A stretch of DNA of 64,000 bases from an uncultured Methylococcaceae bacterium (GTDB lineage: Bacteria > Pseudomonadota > Gammaproteobacteria > Methylococcales > Methylomonadaceae), in contig CAJAVP010000106.1 of NCBI GenBank assembly GCA_903945375.1, forward strand, positions 1-64,000. Direction: 5' to 3'. Positions within the stretch are counted from its first letter, which is position 1. Each line of letters begins with the position of its first letter. Both the position numbers and the translations under genes were made by a program. The notes beneath the pieces are model-generated. The model ran no database searches and was not told the origin of the DNA. It saw nothing but the letters and a program-made list of their open reading frames with translations. Below, in pieces: positions 16,846-28,564 of this stretch.

Positions 16846-18327
16846 TTAGAATTGATAAGCTAAGTTCAATCTAAAACCATCCATATTACCCGCCTGACCC
16901 TCTGCAACACTAAACAGATAATTAGCATTCACGTTTAACGCATCCCAAGAACTTTTATGCTTGTGTTCGGGTTTTAAGGCAATACCAACTTCGTTATATT
17001 GCTCGTAATAAAGGTGTGTTCCAAAATATTCAGTATCAGTTACTACGGTTGCAATATTGACTTTACCAAAAGTTTTACTCACCGATAGACCATTTTTTAA
17101 AACAACATTATCAACATTGCCACTGGTTTGATAAGTAGTTTTGCCGATGGTCGTATTCATATCTAAGGTTTGGAAATACCCGACCATATTATTAAACGTC
17201 AGTTTAATGGACTTGGCATTAGCCGGATTGATCTGCCATAAATACTTACTGGTCAACGTACCTGCGAGCAAATGACCTTCCGTTCGATTAATCCCATTAC
17301 TGGAATCGGGTGTTCCTCGGTAACCGTAACTGATTGCTGGGGTCAGCGACCAATTATCGACAATATTGTATTGGTAAGCGAGGCTACCGCCGGCTTGATA
17401 GGAGCTATTGCCACCCGTGCTAATGTAAGTGAGGGGTAATGAGACGATAAGCTGATTTTTAGGGTTAAATTTATGCGTATAGGACAGCGGCATAGTGAAT
17501 GTATCCACCGATGCGCCGGCTAGATTAAAGTGACCATATTGCAAATCTACACCAAAAATATGGCTAGGATTTTTATCGCTGGATGCGGATAACTGCCGAA
17601 AATTGGGCGACGTACCGTGCGTGGTTGTAAGCTGAAAAATTTGATCAACCATCGTACCCATCAAACTGGCGGGATTGCCCGCAACAGCACCGGATGAGCA
17701 ATTAGCAAGGGTTTTGTCATCGCGTGCGGTACTGCAAGCGGTCTTTTGGAAAATAAGTTGCAGTTCTTTAAATAACGCTGAAGTATCGGAAGAAAGCGCC
17801 CCTTTGCTGGCGGCGATATCAGCGCTTAAGTTATTAATCAGCTTTTGATCTTGACTGGGTATACCGGCAACGATTGAATTTAAGGTCGCCAAGGTCGTTT
17901 GATCGACACCCAACAGCGCACTAGGCGGTATTGTGCCGTTAGTAAAGAAACGCTCCAGTTGTTTCATTGCCGTAGCACCTGGTTGTGCAGTTAAGGTAAT
18001 AAAATCGCTGCTAATGCCGTCTATCGGCGCGATGACGACAGTGTTATTGGTGGTATTGATGAGCGTAAATGGCGTGTTATCCAGCACAAATTCAGTAATC
18101 AAACCGGTGTAGGAGCTAGGAATGCTGCCCGTGTCCGGATTGACAAAATCGTTTCGATAGCTCGACTGATTAACGCTCAGAGCCGTTTCAACATTAGGAA
18201 AGTTATACGATTTGGTGACGCCGTTGAGCGTTACCGTAGTTTTAAAATCCGCCAGCGTCATCTGACTAAAGCCCATTGAGGCGAGGATACTGGCAAACAA
18301 TAACGGTTTATAGTGCGTTGGCTTCAT
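16846..18327 (-). CDS. secreted modular beta-barrel protein, one N-terminal module (family A)
   Basis: 493 residues; signal peptide about 1-26 (ending MTLA). One N-terminal module (about 30-95: TVTLNGVTKSYNFPN...FVNPDTGSIPSSYTGLITE), a helical Ala/Ser-rich linker, the junction AVAGNPASLMGTMVD (about 218-232), then about 250 residues of alternating polar and aromatic strands ending in AYQF, as expected of an outer-membrane barrel with a terminal aromatic residue. I do not recognise a named family. The paralogue at 18691-21546 has the same barrel and junction but three modules. Location in the outer membrane is inferred; ligand and role are unknown. An autotransporter-like or porin-like function is possible. 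Confidence 0.65.
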   Translation of the reverse strand: MKPTHYKPLLFASILASMGFSQMTLADFKTTVTLNGVTKSYNFPNVETALSVNQSSYRNDFVNPDTGSIPSSYTGLITEFVLDNTPFTLINTTNNTVVIAPIDGISSDFITLTAQPGATAMKQLERFFTNGTIPPSALLGVDQTTLATLNSIVAGIPSQDQKLINNLSADIAASKGALSSDTSALFKELQLIFQKTACSTARDDKTLANCSSGAVAGNPASLMGTMVDQIFQLTTTHGTSPNFRQLSASSDKNPSHIFGVDLQYGHFNLAGASVDTFTMPLSYTHKFNPKNQLIVSLPLTYISTGGNSSYQAGGSLAYQYNIVDNWSLTPAISYGYRGTPDSSNGINRTEGHLLAGTLTSKYLWQINPANAKSIKLTFNNMVGYFQTLDMNTTIGKTTYQTSGNVDNVVLKNGLSVSKTFGKVNIATVVTDTEYFGTHLYYEQYNEVGIALKPEHKHKSSWDALNVNANYLFSVAEGQAGNMDGFRLNLAYQF

Positions 18328-18495
18328 AGTTTTACCTTATTTAGTAATGAGTTATAACCGAATTAATGAAAGCTTAGATTAGGAATGAATAGGAAATAAG
18401 CTGGGTATACTCAAGTTATTTCATGTGCATTCTTTAATCGTAATCGTTTAGCCTTCTCTTACTCTACTGATAAAGGCTATTCTCTCAAGTACAGA

Positions 18496-18525
18496 CTCGT
18501 TCCTAAGCTCTGGCCTAGGAATGAG
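18496..18525. repeat. degenerate dispersed palindrome
   Basis: Arms CTCGTTCCTA and TAGGAATGAG with one mismatch. Central part TTCCTAAGCTCTGG.CTAGGAA resembles the palindrome at 808-839. Confidence 0.6.
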
Positions 18526-18561
18526 CGAACAACTTGATATTTAAGAGCATGTTTTCTTGAC

Positions 18562-18600
18562 AATAAAAAACCGCCCACGATTAACTCTGAGGGCGGTTTC
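18562..18600 (-). terminator. rho-independent terminator of the 951-residue beta-barrel gene
   Basis: Read on the minus strand, AAACCGCCC and GGGCGGTTT pair over 9 bp around a 14-nt loop and are followed by a run of T. It lies 91 bp after the stop codon at 18691. Confidence 0.85.
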
Positions 18601-18690
18601 ATGTTATTTGCCATTGTTGTGGCACTTAACCTTTTCCAATACGTGTAGCCATGGTGGGCAAAACAGCATTGCCCACCCTATCTATCACGC

Positions 18691-21546
18691 TTAGTATTGA
18701 TAGTTCAAGTTAAGTTTGAAACCGTCAATGTTGCCGTTTGAAGGGCCGCGATGCGCCAAGCTGAACATATAGTTAGCACTGACACTCAAGTTATCCAGTA
18801 TTCTTCCTGAGTTTTCTGGTTTAATTGCAAAACCAAACTCATTGTATTGTGGGAAATACAAGCTGTCGCCGAAGTACTGCGTATCGGTGAAGAATGTTGA
18901 TAAGTTGAAGTTATCCATGCTTTTGCCAACAGACAAACCGTTTTTCAAGACATAGTTTGAAACGCTACCACTGGTTTGGAAGCTACCACAACGATTAGCG
19001 ATACATTGCGTGGTGTTCATATCCAATGAAGAGAAATAACCTACCATGTTCGTCAAGGTCAATTTAGGGCTTTTTGAATCTAAGCCGTTTAATGCCCAAG
19101 AGTATTTACTGGTTAATGTACCCGCCATCATGTGACCATCAACATCTGGCGTACTGTTAATAAAGCCAGCCAAAGTTGTTGGAGTCAAACCATTGCTGCT
19201 AGCATTTCTGTAAGCATAGTTAACAGCTGGCATGAAAGTCCAGTCATCAGTAATGTTGTATTTATACGCTAAACCACCACCGATTTGATATTGATCAGAG
19301 TTACCCATTGACGCATAAGTTAATGGAACAGTGAACAACACTTGGTTTTTGCTATCAATTCTGAAGCCGTAAATCAAAGGAACAGTAACAGTATTGGCAG
19401 AACGTCCATCTAAGTTGTAGTAGCCATAATTCAAACCGGTCGCAAAAGAACTACCCATTGCTTGGTCAGAAGACGCACCACCCACATTTTTAAAGCCACC
19501 GTTAGCTAAGTTAGGTGAACTTAGGTTGAAAGCGTTATCAACCATAGTGCCTTCTAAAGAAGCTGGGTTACCCGCAACAGCTGCCGTTGGGTTGTTAGCG
19601 GCTTGGTTTTTGTCATTGACAAGAGCGGCAATCGCGATCTGCTCAACTTTAGAAAGTACATTATTACCCGCTTCTGCCGCAGCTTTCTCTTCAGCAAGTT
19701 TTACAACAGCTAAAGCAGTTGCTTTATTGGCTTCAGCCGTCAACTGAGTAACTAAACTGGCTGGTGCACCTTGTGCACTTGCTGCAACTGTCAACGCTTT
19801 ACTTAACGCGGTTAAAGTCTTTGAATCGGGTTCAGTACCTAAATTTAATTGACGCGGTTTGCCACCTGCACCCAAGAAACTACCTACTAAATCGTTCAAA
19901 CTTGAACCGGTTGCGCTATTAACTAAGCTGACAGCTTTGTAAACGTATTCACCTTGTGCATTTTGCTCCCCCACTAACATAGTTTTAGCATCGGTTCTAA
20001 CCAACAGCACAGTAACACCATCCAAAGTATTTTGAGTGACCATGCCGACTAGAGTATTCGGATTATTGAAATCATCTTTAAATTGCTCAGGACTATTGGC
20101 AGCCGCGATGGCTTCCGCTTCACTCTTAAATACGTAAGTCTTAGCAACGCCATTAAGAATAATCGTAGAGGTAACGAAACCCGCAGGTAATACAACAGGC
20201 GTGTCATCAACAGGCGGTACAGTGATAACAGAAGTATCAACAGCGCCGGCTAAAGTTTCATTTTGTTTAGCTTGTGCATCTTGATACGCTTTTAAAGCCG
20301 CAGAGATTTGAGCAGGTGTCGCATTAGGGTCTGCTAAAACAGCTTCATAGCTGGCTTTTGCATCGCTAGCCGCAGTTTTGTCAGCTTGGATTTGATTTGC
20401 TTCGGTTGATGTTAACAAATCTGCTACTACGATAGGTGCGCCATCAACTTTTAAAACGGTTGGATCGGTTAAACTTGCCAGTAACTGACCTTTTAAGGTA
20501 ATACCACCTGTACTTTGCGCCTTGCTAATTAGCGAAGTCACTGCGGTCAATGTGGCTTGATCAGATATCCCTTTAACAGCTGTACCGCCGGCTGCTTCGA
20601 AGGCTTTTTTGTCACCAGACAAGAAGCTTGAAACCAAACCGTTTAAGGTTTTAGCAGATAGAGTCGGACTTGTAATGGTGCTGTATTCCAGCAAACCTGA
20701 ACTACCTGGCTTTGCCAAAACAATGGTTTTAGCATCGGTTTGTGCCAAAATAGTAACAACACCATTAGAAGTTGCCTGAACGACTTGTCCTGTACGAGAT
20801 GTTGGGTTGCCAAAACTAGCTTGAACATCAGCAGAAGGACTTATGGCAGCCTTTTCTGCTTCAGCTTGACTTGCATAAGTAAAGGTACGAGTGATGCCGT
20901 TCAATGTCACAACAGAAACGATAGGGTCTTCAACTGGAACAGTGTTAACCAGCATGTTACCAATCGTGCTTTGAGTGGCTTTTTTCGCCTCAGCTTCAAG
21001 TGAACCTTCTGCCGCAGGAACAGCCGCCACATTTTGAAGAATCTTTTGTACTTCCGTATAGTTTGAAGCAGAAATTCCACTTCGTTTTGCAGCAGCAGGA
21101 ACCGCCTCGGGGTTGCTCACGAATGTATTAACCAGCTCAGTAAGGCTTGACGTGCTGCCAGCTGGCTTAACAATTGTTGTGACCTCAGGTTTTCCGTTAA
21201 TCACTTCGGTAACAGTTGAAACGGTAGTGGACGTTTGAACGATAGTGATAGGATTGCCATTTCTTGTTGTTTGCGTTACTAAACCTGTTTGTGACGGTGG
21301 TAATTCGCCAGTTTTTGGGTCTCTAAACGGATCAACATAGTCTCCAACGATAGCTTCATCGGGTGAAGGCTTAGACAGTTCAGCAGAAATTCTATCTGCT
21401 GCCGCTTGGTCAGGAAACACAAATGTTTTACTGACACCAGCAATGGTCGTAGTTGAACAAACAGCAGGTGCATCACACTGACCTGCAAGGGATACTTGAC
21501 TAAAGCATAACAGCGAAATTGTGCCAGCCAGAATTTTCATTTTCAT
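18691..21546 (-). CDS. secreted modular beta-barrel protein, three N-terminal modules (family A)
   Basis: 951 residues; signal peptide about 1-21 (ending VSLA). Three diverged N-terminal modules begin near 32 (TIAGVSKTFVFPD), 215 (VTLNGITRTFTYAS) and 462 (IILNGVAKTYVFKS); each has ..NG(V/I).(K/R)T(Y/F).F, then a NP.(S/T)..(G)..TQ/VQ.T..G piece, and is followed by an Ala/Thr/Ser-rich helical region. A SL..LV..F(V/L)S motif recurs after each module. From about 665 comes the junction AVAGNPASLEGTMVD and a barrel of about 270 residues ending NLNYQY, closely matching the 493-residue paralogue (LTSKY, NMVGYF, VLKNGLSV). Function is unknown; size and context suggest a surface protein. The gene has its own terminator. 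Confidence 0.65.
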   Translation of the reverse strand: MKMKILAGTISLLCFSQVSLAGQCDAPAVCSTTTIAGVSKTFVFPDQAAADRISAELSKPSPDEAIVGDYVDPFRDPKTGELPPSQTGLVTQTTRNGNPITIVQTSTTVSTVTEVINGKPEVTTIVKPAGSTSSLTELVNTFVSNPEAVPAAAKRSGISASNYTEVQKILQNVAAVPAAEGSLEAEAKKATQSTIGNMLVNTVPVEDPIVSVVTLNGITRTFTYASQAEAEKAAISPSADVQASFGNPTSRTGQVVQATSNGVVTILAQTDAKTIVLAKPGSSGLLEYSTITSPTLSAKTLNGLVSSFLSGDKKAFEAAGGTAVKGISDQATLTAVTSLISKAQSTGGITLKGQLLASLTDPTVLKVDGAPIVVADLLTSTEANQIQADKTAASDAKASYEAVLADPNATPAQISAALKAYQDAQAKQNETLAGAVDTSVITVPPVDDTPVVLPAGFVTSTIILNGVAKTYVFKSEAEAIAAANSPEQFKDDFNNPNTLVGMVTQNTLDGVTVLLVRTDAKTMLVGEQNAQGEYVYKAVSLVNSATGSSLNDLVGSFLGAGGKPRQLNLGTEPDSKTLTALSKALTVAASAQGAPASLVTQLTAEANKATALAVVKLAEEKAAAEAGNNVLSKVEQIAIAALVNDKNQAANNPTAAVAGNPASLEGTMVDNAFNLSSPNLANGGFKNVGGASSDQAMGSSFATGLNYGYYNLDGRSANTVTVPLIYGFRIDSKNQVLFTVPLTYASMGNSDQYQIGGGLAYKYNITDDWTFMPAVNYAYRNASSNGLTPTTLAGFINSTPDVDGHMMAGTLTSKYSWALNGLDSKSPKLTLTNMVGYFSSLDMNTTQCIANRCGSFQTSGSVSNYVLKNGLSVGKSMDNFNLSTFFTDTQYFGDSLYFPQYNEFGFAIKPENSGRILDNLSVSANYMFSLAHRGPSNGNIDGFKLNLNYQY

Positions 21547-21910
21547 TTTGTTTCTCCAATCATTTTTTAAAAAAGATAGCGTTCTGAATTCAATTTTACG
21601 GGGGTAGTATAATCTAAAAACTTCAATGACGTGTGATTATAAAGCAAAAAACGTTTACATTAAAACAACAAACAACTTTAAAAACAACACAAGTGCAGCC
21701 AATTCCTTTTGTGCATTTTACCTTAAAATCTTTGAAAGGGAACAATTGTTCCCCTGCACTTAAGGGAAAGTTTGTGTCAACGCAAAATCGTCATTGCCAG
21801 TTTAATGATTTACTCACCGCAAATTTGCTAAAATAGCCTACGGCTTTTACAGCATTCAGTTGCTGTGTATCCACATACCCTCCTTTCTCACTCAAACTTA
21901 AATCATCATC
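21547..21910. other. divergent promoter interval upstream of guaA
   Basis: Separates the beta-barrel gene (minus) from guaA (plus). A perfect palindrome at 21738-21753 is listed separately. No gene or named riboswitch fold is evident. Confidence 0.4.
21738..21753. promoter_or_regulatory. perfect 16-bp palindrome, possible operator
   Basis: GGGAACAATTGTTCCC is fully self-complementary and lies 158 bp before the guaA start in an otherwise AT-rich divergent interval. The core GAAC-N4-GTTC looks like a Gram-positive LexA box, but that is not the usual gammaproteobacterial site, so no regulator can be named. Confidence 0.35.
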
Positions 21911-23500
21911 GTGACGCAACTAGCTAACTCTAACATTCACGCGCATAAGCTACTCATTCTTGATTTTGGCTCGCAATACACTCAACTCATCGCCCGCCGC
22001 ATTCGTGAAATTGGCGTTTATTGCGAGATTTTCTCTTGCGAATGCGATGAGGCGCACATCAGGCAATTTGCGCCTCATGGCATTATTCTTTCAGGTGGCC
22101 CTGAAACGGTTACCAGCGAAAATACACCCAGAGCCCCCGAGTGCATATTTACTTTGGACGTACCAGTCTTGGGTATTTGTTATGGTATGCAAACCATGAC
22201 AGAACAATTGGGCGGCAAAGTAGAAAGCTCTCATCACCGCGAATTTGGTTACGCGCAAATCAGAGCACGCGGGCATTCAAAATTGCTGCAAGGCATTGAA
22301 GATCATCTGTCACCCGAAGGCTTTGGCTTGTTGGATGTTTGGATGAGTCATGGTGATCGTGTGGTAACGCTGCCTGACGGATTTAAGCTGATTGCTAGCT
22401 CGGATGGCGCACCGATTGCCGGTATCGCCCATGAAGAAAAAGGTTTTTACGCCGTACAGTTCCATCCTGAAGTCACACATACTCAGCAAGGCAAACGTAT
22501 TCTGGAACGTTTTGTTAAGGATATTTGTGGCTGTAACACCTTGTGGACAGCTGATCATATTATTGAAGACAGCATTCAGTCTGTGCGTCAGCAAGTCGGT
22601 AGCGACCAAGTTATTTTAGGCTTATCGGGCGGCGTAGATTCCTCGGTCGTGGCGGCGTTGTTGCATAAAGCCATCGGCGCACAATTAACCTGTGTGTTTG
22701 TCGATACCGGTTTACTGCGTTTGCATGAAGGCGATCAAGTCATGGCGATTTTTGCCGAACATTTGGGCGTAAAAGTCATTCGCGTCAATGCCGAGGAACG
22801 CTATCTTAACGCCTTAAAAGGAATTACTGATCCTGAACAAAAACGCAAAATTATCGGCAATTTGTTTGTCGAGATTTTTGATGAAGAAGCCAATCAGCTC
22901 ACCGATGCGCGTTGGCTTGCACAAGGCACTATTTATCCTGATGTCATTGAATCCGCAGGTTCAAAAAGTGGTAAAGCGCATTTAATCAAATCCCATCATA
23001 ACGTCGGTGGCTTGCCAGAAAATATGATGCTCAAACTCTTGGAACCCTTACGCGAATTATTCAAAGACGAAGTACGCAAACTAGGTCTCGAGCTAGGTTT
23101 GCCCGCCGAGATGGTATTTCGTCATCCCTTCCCTGGCCCTGGCTTAGGTGTACGCATTTTAGGCGAAGTAAAAAAAGAATACGCCGATTTGCTGCGGCAA
23201 GCCGACGCGATTTTTATCGAAGAGTTATATCGCCACGCACTTTATGAGCAGGTCAGCCAAGCTTTTGCCGTCTTTTTGCCGGTTAAATCGGTTGGCGTTA
23301 TGGGCGATGGTCGCCGTTATGATTATGTGATTGCCATTCGCGCCGTTGAAACCATTGATTTTATGACCGCTCGCTGGGCGCATTTGCCCTACGAATTTTT
23401 GGATTTAATTTCACGGCGCATTATCAATGAAGTCAGCGGCATTTCTCGCGTGACCTATGATATCAGCGGCAAACCGCCCGCTACCATTGAATGGGAATAA
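21911..23500 (+). CDS. guaA: GMP synthase (glutamine-hydrolysing)
   Basis: 529 residues from a GTG; no in-frame ATG lies near the start, and the family length is about 525. Class I glutamine amidotransferase domain (about 12-205) with nucleophile Cys90 in GICYGMQ and His/Glu in FHPEV; ATP pyrophosphatase domain with PP-loop LSGGVDSS near residue 240; C-terminal dimerisation domain. It converts XMP to GMP. No guaB is next to it. Its 3' end overlaps tadA by 10 bp, so the two are coupled. Confidence 0.97.
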   Translation: MTQLANSNIHAHKLLILDFGSQYTQLIARRIREIGVYCEIFSCECDEAHIRQFAPHGIILSGGPETVTSENTPRAPECIFTLDVPVLGICYGMQTMTEQLGGKVESSHHREFGYAQIRARGHSKLLQGIEDHLSPEGFGLLDVWMSHGDRVVTLPDGFKLIASSDGAPIAGIAHEEKGFYAVQFHPEVTHTQQGKRILERFVKDICGCNTLWTADHIIEDSIQSVRQQVGSDQVILGLSGGVDSSVVAALLHKAIGAQLTCVFVDTGLLRLHEGDQVMAIFAEHLGVKVIRVNAEERYLNALKGITDPEQKRKIIGNLFVEIFDEEANQLTDARWLAQGTIYPDVIESAGSKSGKAHLIKSHHNVGGLPENMMLKLLEPLRELFKDEVRKLGLELGLPAEMVFRHPFPGPGLGVRILGEVKKEYADLLRQADAIFIEELYRHALYEQVSQAFAVFLPVKSVGVMGDGRRYDYVIAIRAVETIDFMTARWAHLPYEFLDLISRRIINEVSGISRVTYDISGKPPATIEWE

Positions 23501-23955
23501 GCCAACACGATTTAGATGAAGCCTGGATGCGCCACGCCATCCGCCTTGCTCAACGCGCAGAAGATCAAGGTGAAGTGCCGGTTGGCGCGTTAATTGTCAA
23601 AGATGAGCGTTGTCTCGCTGAAGCATGGAATCAACCCATTGCCTTGAGCGATCCAACCGCACACGCCGAACTCCTTGCGCTCCGCGCAGCTGGCAAGATG
23701 CTTAACAATTACCGTTTAATTGACACGACGATCTATGTCACACTAGAGCCTTGCGTTATGTGCATGGGGGCAATCAGTCACGCACGAATTAAACGCCTAG
23801 TCTTTGGTGCATTCGATGAAAAACGCGGTGCGGTTTGTCATGCGCTGAGCTTGACCGATGCGCCGTTTTTAAACCATCGAGTCAGTTGGCAAGGTGGTGT
23901 TTTGGAGACCCGCTGCGCGGAGCAGTTAAGGGATTTTTTTAGGGCAAGGCGTTAA
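23491..23955 (+). CDS. tadA: tRNA-specific adenosine-34 deaminase
   Basis: 154 residues. The zinc site is intact: HAE (58-60) and PCVMC (87-91). It deaminates A34 to inosine in the anticodon of tRNA-Arg. It starts inside the 3' end of guaA in another frame. Confidence 0.95.
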   Translation: MGISQHDLDEAWMRHAIRLAQRAEDQGEVPVGALIVKDERCLAEAWNQPIALSDPTAHAELLALRAAGKMLNNYRLIDTTIYVTLEPCVMCMGAISHARIKRLVFGAFDEKRGAVCHALSLTDAPFLNHRVSWQGGVLETRCAEQLRDFFRARR

Positions 23956-25680
<1,725 letters not shown>

Positions 25681-25860
25681 ATGGTGTCCCCAAAAACACT
25701 AAACGGCTAATGTGTTGATTAGACCAATAGTTTTCAGATTATGGGTCTATCACACGTCACGCCACGTGCAATGAGCAATTAATGTTACAATAACCGCTCA
25801 AAAATCTCGGTTTGGCTTATGCCGACTTAGCTTGTCCATCCTCACTATTGCTCAATATCG

Positions 25861-27249
25861 GTGTTAACCCCAATTACTTACTCTTTGCCCTATTTTCAGG
25901 ACAGTGCCGCTTTATTTGCCGCCTTTGCTAATCAGCCTTGGGCGGTGTTTTTGGATAGTGCGTATCCATACAGTCAACACGGTCGTTATGACATCATGGC
26001 GGTCGATCCCGTTTGTGTGTTGTTGACGCTGGGTGATGAAACCGAAATTATCTGTCAGGGCATCAGCGCCCGCTCGATGGAAGACCCGTTTACGTTGATT
26101 AAACAGCAGCTTGATCGATTTAGCTTGGCAAATGAGCCCGTCTTAGAGGAACTGCCTTTTACCGGTGGTGCAATCGGTTATTTCTCTTATGATTTGGCGC
26201 GGCGTTTAGAGCATCTGCCTATCATTGCCGAGGCGGCTGAGCAGATACCTGATATGGCAGTGGGTATTTATCAGTGGGCGGTGATTGTTGACCACCAATT
26301 ACAGGTCAGTTGTTTAGTTGCACGTGGCATAGACACCGCGCAATGTCAGCGTTTAGTTGCACAATTCAGCCAATTACCCGAACCTATACCGTCTAATAGC
26401 TTTCAGGTGCTAGGTGACGTGACAGCCAATATGGACAAAGCCACTTACACGCAAGCCTTCAATCGGATTAAGCGTTATTTGCAAAATGGCGATTGCTACC
26501 AAGTGAATTTAACGCAACGTTTTGCTGCACCTTGCCAAGGCAATCCTTGGGTTGTCTATCAATTGTTACGGCAGCTGAATGCAGCCCCCTTTAGCTGCTA
26601 TTTAAATTTACCTGATGTTCAGATTTTAAGTTCTTCACCCGAGCGTTTTTTGTTACTAAATCATGGTCTTGTTGAAACCAAACCCATCAAAGGTACACGC
26701 CCACGTAAAATAGATGCGGCAGAAGACCAACTGCAAATTGAACAGCTCAGTAACAGCCCTAAGGATAGAGCAGAAAATGTGATGATTGTCGATTTGCTCC
26801 GTAACGATATCAGTAAAACCTGCCAATGGGGTTCGGTAAAAGTGCCCACCTTGTTTGCCGTGGAAAGTTATGCAACCGTGCATCATCTAGTCAGTACAGT
26901 GACGGGACAGTTGGCTGAGGGTCAACATGCAGTGGATTTGCTGCGGAGTTGCTTTCCGGGCGGCTCAATTACCGGCGCTCCGAAAATTCGGGCAATGGAA
27001 ATTATCGAAGAATTAGAACCCAACAGACGCGGGGTTTATTGTGGCTCGGTGGGCTATATCGGGTTTAATGGCAATATGGATACTAATATTGCTATTCGTA
27101 CTTTGGTACACGCGCAAGGCTCAATCCGCTTTTGGGTAGGCGGCGGCATTGTTAATGACTCGCTTGTCGATGAGGAATATCAAGAATGTTTTGATAAAGC
27201 GGCGGCGTTGTTGGAAGTGTTACGGCAATTGACGCGCAAACCGGACTAA
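25861..27249 (+). CDS. pabB: aminodeoxychorismate synthase component I
   Basis: 462 residues from a GTG. Chorismate-binding domain motifs are present: SSSPERFL, KPIKGTRPR, SGGSITGAPKIRAMEII-type (here PGGSITGAPKIRAMEI) and GGGIV. The KPIKGT motif distinguishes PabB from TrpE. With PabA it makes 4-amino-4-deoxychorismate for p-aminobenzoate, needed for folate and for methanopterin-type cofactors. A kinase gene follows 4 bp later and a coiled-coil gene overlaps that one, so the three form an operon. Confidence 0.92.
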   Translation: MLTPITYSLPYFQDSAALFAAFANQPWAVFLDSAYPYSQHGRYDIMAVDPVCVLLTLGDETEIICQGISARSMEDPFTLIKQQLDRFSLANEPVLEELPFTGGAIGYFSYDLARRLEHLPIIAEAAEQIPDMAVGIYQWAVIVDHQLQVSCLVARGIDTAQCQRLVAQFSQLPEPIPSNSFQVLGDVTANMDKATYTQAFNRIKRYLQNGDCYQVNLTQRFAAPCQGNPWVVYQLLRQLNAAPFSCYLNLPDVQILSSSPERFLLLNHGLVETKPIKGTRPRKIDAAEDQLQIEQLSNSPKDRAENVMIVDLLRNDISKTCQWGSVKVPTLFAVESYATVHHLVSTVTGQLAEGQHAVDLLRSCFPGGSITGAPKIRAMEIIEELEPNRRGVYCGSVGYIGFNGNMDTNIAIRTLVHAQGSIRFWVGGGIVNDSLVDEEYQECFDKAAALLEVLRQLTRKPD

Positions 27250-27253
27250 ACCT

Positions 27254-27820
27254 ATGCAAGAACCGTTGCGCGTGATTAAACTGGGTGGCAGCTTACTGAA
27301 AACAGGTTATTTACGCGACTGTCTTGCGCGAATAGAACCGGCTTATCAAGGAAGTCGGCTTGTTATCGTACCAGGTGGCGGTGTGTTTGCTGATCAAGTG
27401 CGCGTGGCTCAGCAAGATTGGCATTTTGATGACACAACCGCGCATGAAATGGCCTTACTAGCCATGCAGCAAATGGCTTTATTGTTTAAAAGTATGCAGC
27501 CGTCGTTTGTGATTGCAGACACGGTATCTGCGCTACTGAAGCAGTCGGTTCTCAATAAAGTCGTCATTTGGTCACCTTGCATTAACGAGCTAAATCAATC
27601 GGGTGTTCCAGCGTCTTGGGATGTCAGCTCCGATAGTTTAGCGGTTTGGTTGGCAGCTCAGCTTTCAGCCGTTGAATTGATACTGGTCAAGTCGGTCAAG
27701 ATTGACCCCATGCTCAGTGTAGCGCAGCTGAGTGAACGCCATATTGTCGATAAGGCTTTTAGTGCGAGTGTAGCAGCGCATTGGTTTCCCATCTCAATTA
27801 TTCATGCACGACAGATTTAA
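27254..27820 (+). CDS. amino acid kinase family protein, MfnE-like
   Basis: 188 residues. It starts with VIKLGGSLL (phosphate-binding loop) and has VPGGGVFADQVR near residue 35, then TAHEMALLAMQQM; a Ser-rich AVWLAAQL segment and a Lys in VKSVKID follow. These match short amino-acid-kinase proteins that include MfnE, which phosphorylates a furan alcohol phosphate in methanofuran synthesis; methylotrophs carry relatives next to C1-cofactor genes. The position after pabB supports a cofactor role, but a uridylate- or carbamate-kinase-type activity cannot be excluded. The stop overlaps the next start (TAATG). Confidence 0.65.
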   Translation: MQEPLRVIKLGGSLLKTGYLRDCLARIEPAYQGSRLVIVPGGGVFADQVRVAQQDWHFDDTTAHEMALLAMQQMALLFKSMQPSFVIADTVSALLKQSVLNKVVIWSPCINELNQSGVPASWDVSSDSLAVWLAAQLSAVELILVKSVKIDPMLSVAQLSERHIVDKAFSASVAAHWFPISIIHARQI

Positions 27821-28512
27821 TGGCTAGTGAAAATAACTTATCCCCCTTAATTTTAGGGCTTGTCAGTCGATTTTTGGTTAAAAAACTTAAGACGGTTTAT
27901 TACGGTGCGAGAGAGTCAATCGGCGAACATAAGCGCGATATTGTCGTTTATCAGGTTGAACAGACTTGTCAAAGTCTACAAAGTACGCGGGATGAATTTG
28001 CTGATGCCTTAACGCGATTTAACGGTTTAGTGAATGTCCAAGAAGCCAATTTACTGCATCGCTATCAGCAATTGAATCGTCAGTATCAGTTATGCAAAGC
28101 GAAATCCGAGGCGGTAAGTCAGCGCATTAAAGCCATAGAAGAAGTCAGTGAAGCCTTATTTGCAGAATGGGAAAAAGAGCTGGATGAATATTCCAATCGG
28201 ACATTACGCAACAGCAGTAAGCAGCAATTAAAAATGGCTAGACAACATTATGCGCGGCTAATTAAAACCATGCGCAAAGCGGAAACCAAAATCCAACCAG
28301 TGTTGAGCGCGTTTAAAGATCAGGTACTCTCGCTTAAGCATAATCTCAATGCCCGAGCGATTGCAGCACTACAGCACGAGTTTGTTGAGATGAGTTTAGA
28401 TATTTCACAATTAATTTTGGCGATGGAGCAAACTATCGCGGAAGCGAACCAGTTTGTTGCGGTTCTGGCTGATCAATCCGATCGTCCCATTAAGGCATTG
28501 CCAAAATCTTAA
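27820..28512 (+). CDS. coiled-coil protein of unknown function
   Basis: 230 residues from the ATG at 27820, which overlaps the stop of the kinase gene. No signal peptide or membrane helix. After a short N-terminal segment (FLVKKLKTVYYGARESIGEH) the protein is almost all helical, with heptad stretches around 40-110 and 115-220. I do not recognise a family. Its tight coupling to the kinase suggests co-expression, nothing more. Confidence 0.7.
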   Translation: MASENNLSPLILGLVSRFLVKKLKTVYYGARESIGEHKRDIVVYQVEQTCQSLQSTRDEFADALTRFNGLVNVQEANLLHRYQQLNRQYQLCKAKSEAVSQRIKAIEEVSEALFAEWEKELDEYSNRTLRNSSKQQLKMARQHYARLIKTMRKAETKIQPVLSAFKDQVLSLKHNLNARAIAALQHEFVEMSLDISQLILAMEQTIAEANQFVAVLADQSDRPIKALPKS

Positions 28513-28564
28513 TGTAAGATGCCGTACGCTAGGGGATATAGCACACGTTCAAACCAGAAATTAC

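Larger units (their letters stand above)
18328..18690. other. intergenic interval between the two beta-barrel genes
   Basis: Contains a degenerate palindromic repeat (18496-18525) and the terminator of the upstream gene (18562-18600). No coding sequence is visible. The promoter of the 493-residue beta-barrel gene is expected near its left end (about 18330-18450), but I see no clear -35/-10 pair. Confidence 0.5.

Noticed and set aside
21738-21753. LexA box reading of GAACAATTGTTC
   Set aside because: The consensus fits Gram-positive LexA, not the CTGT-N8-ACAG site expected here, and guaA is not an SOS gene.
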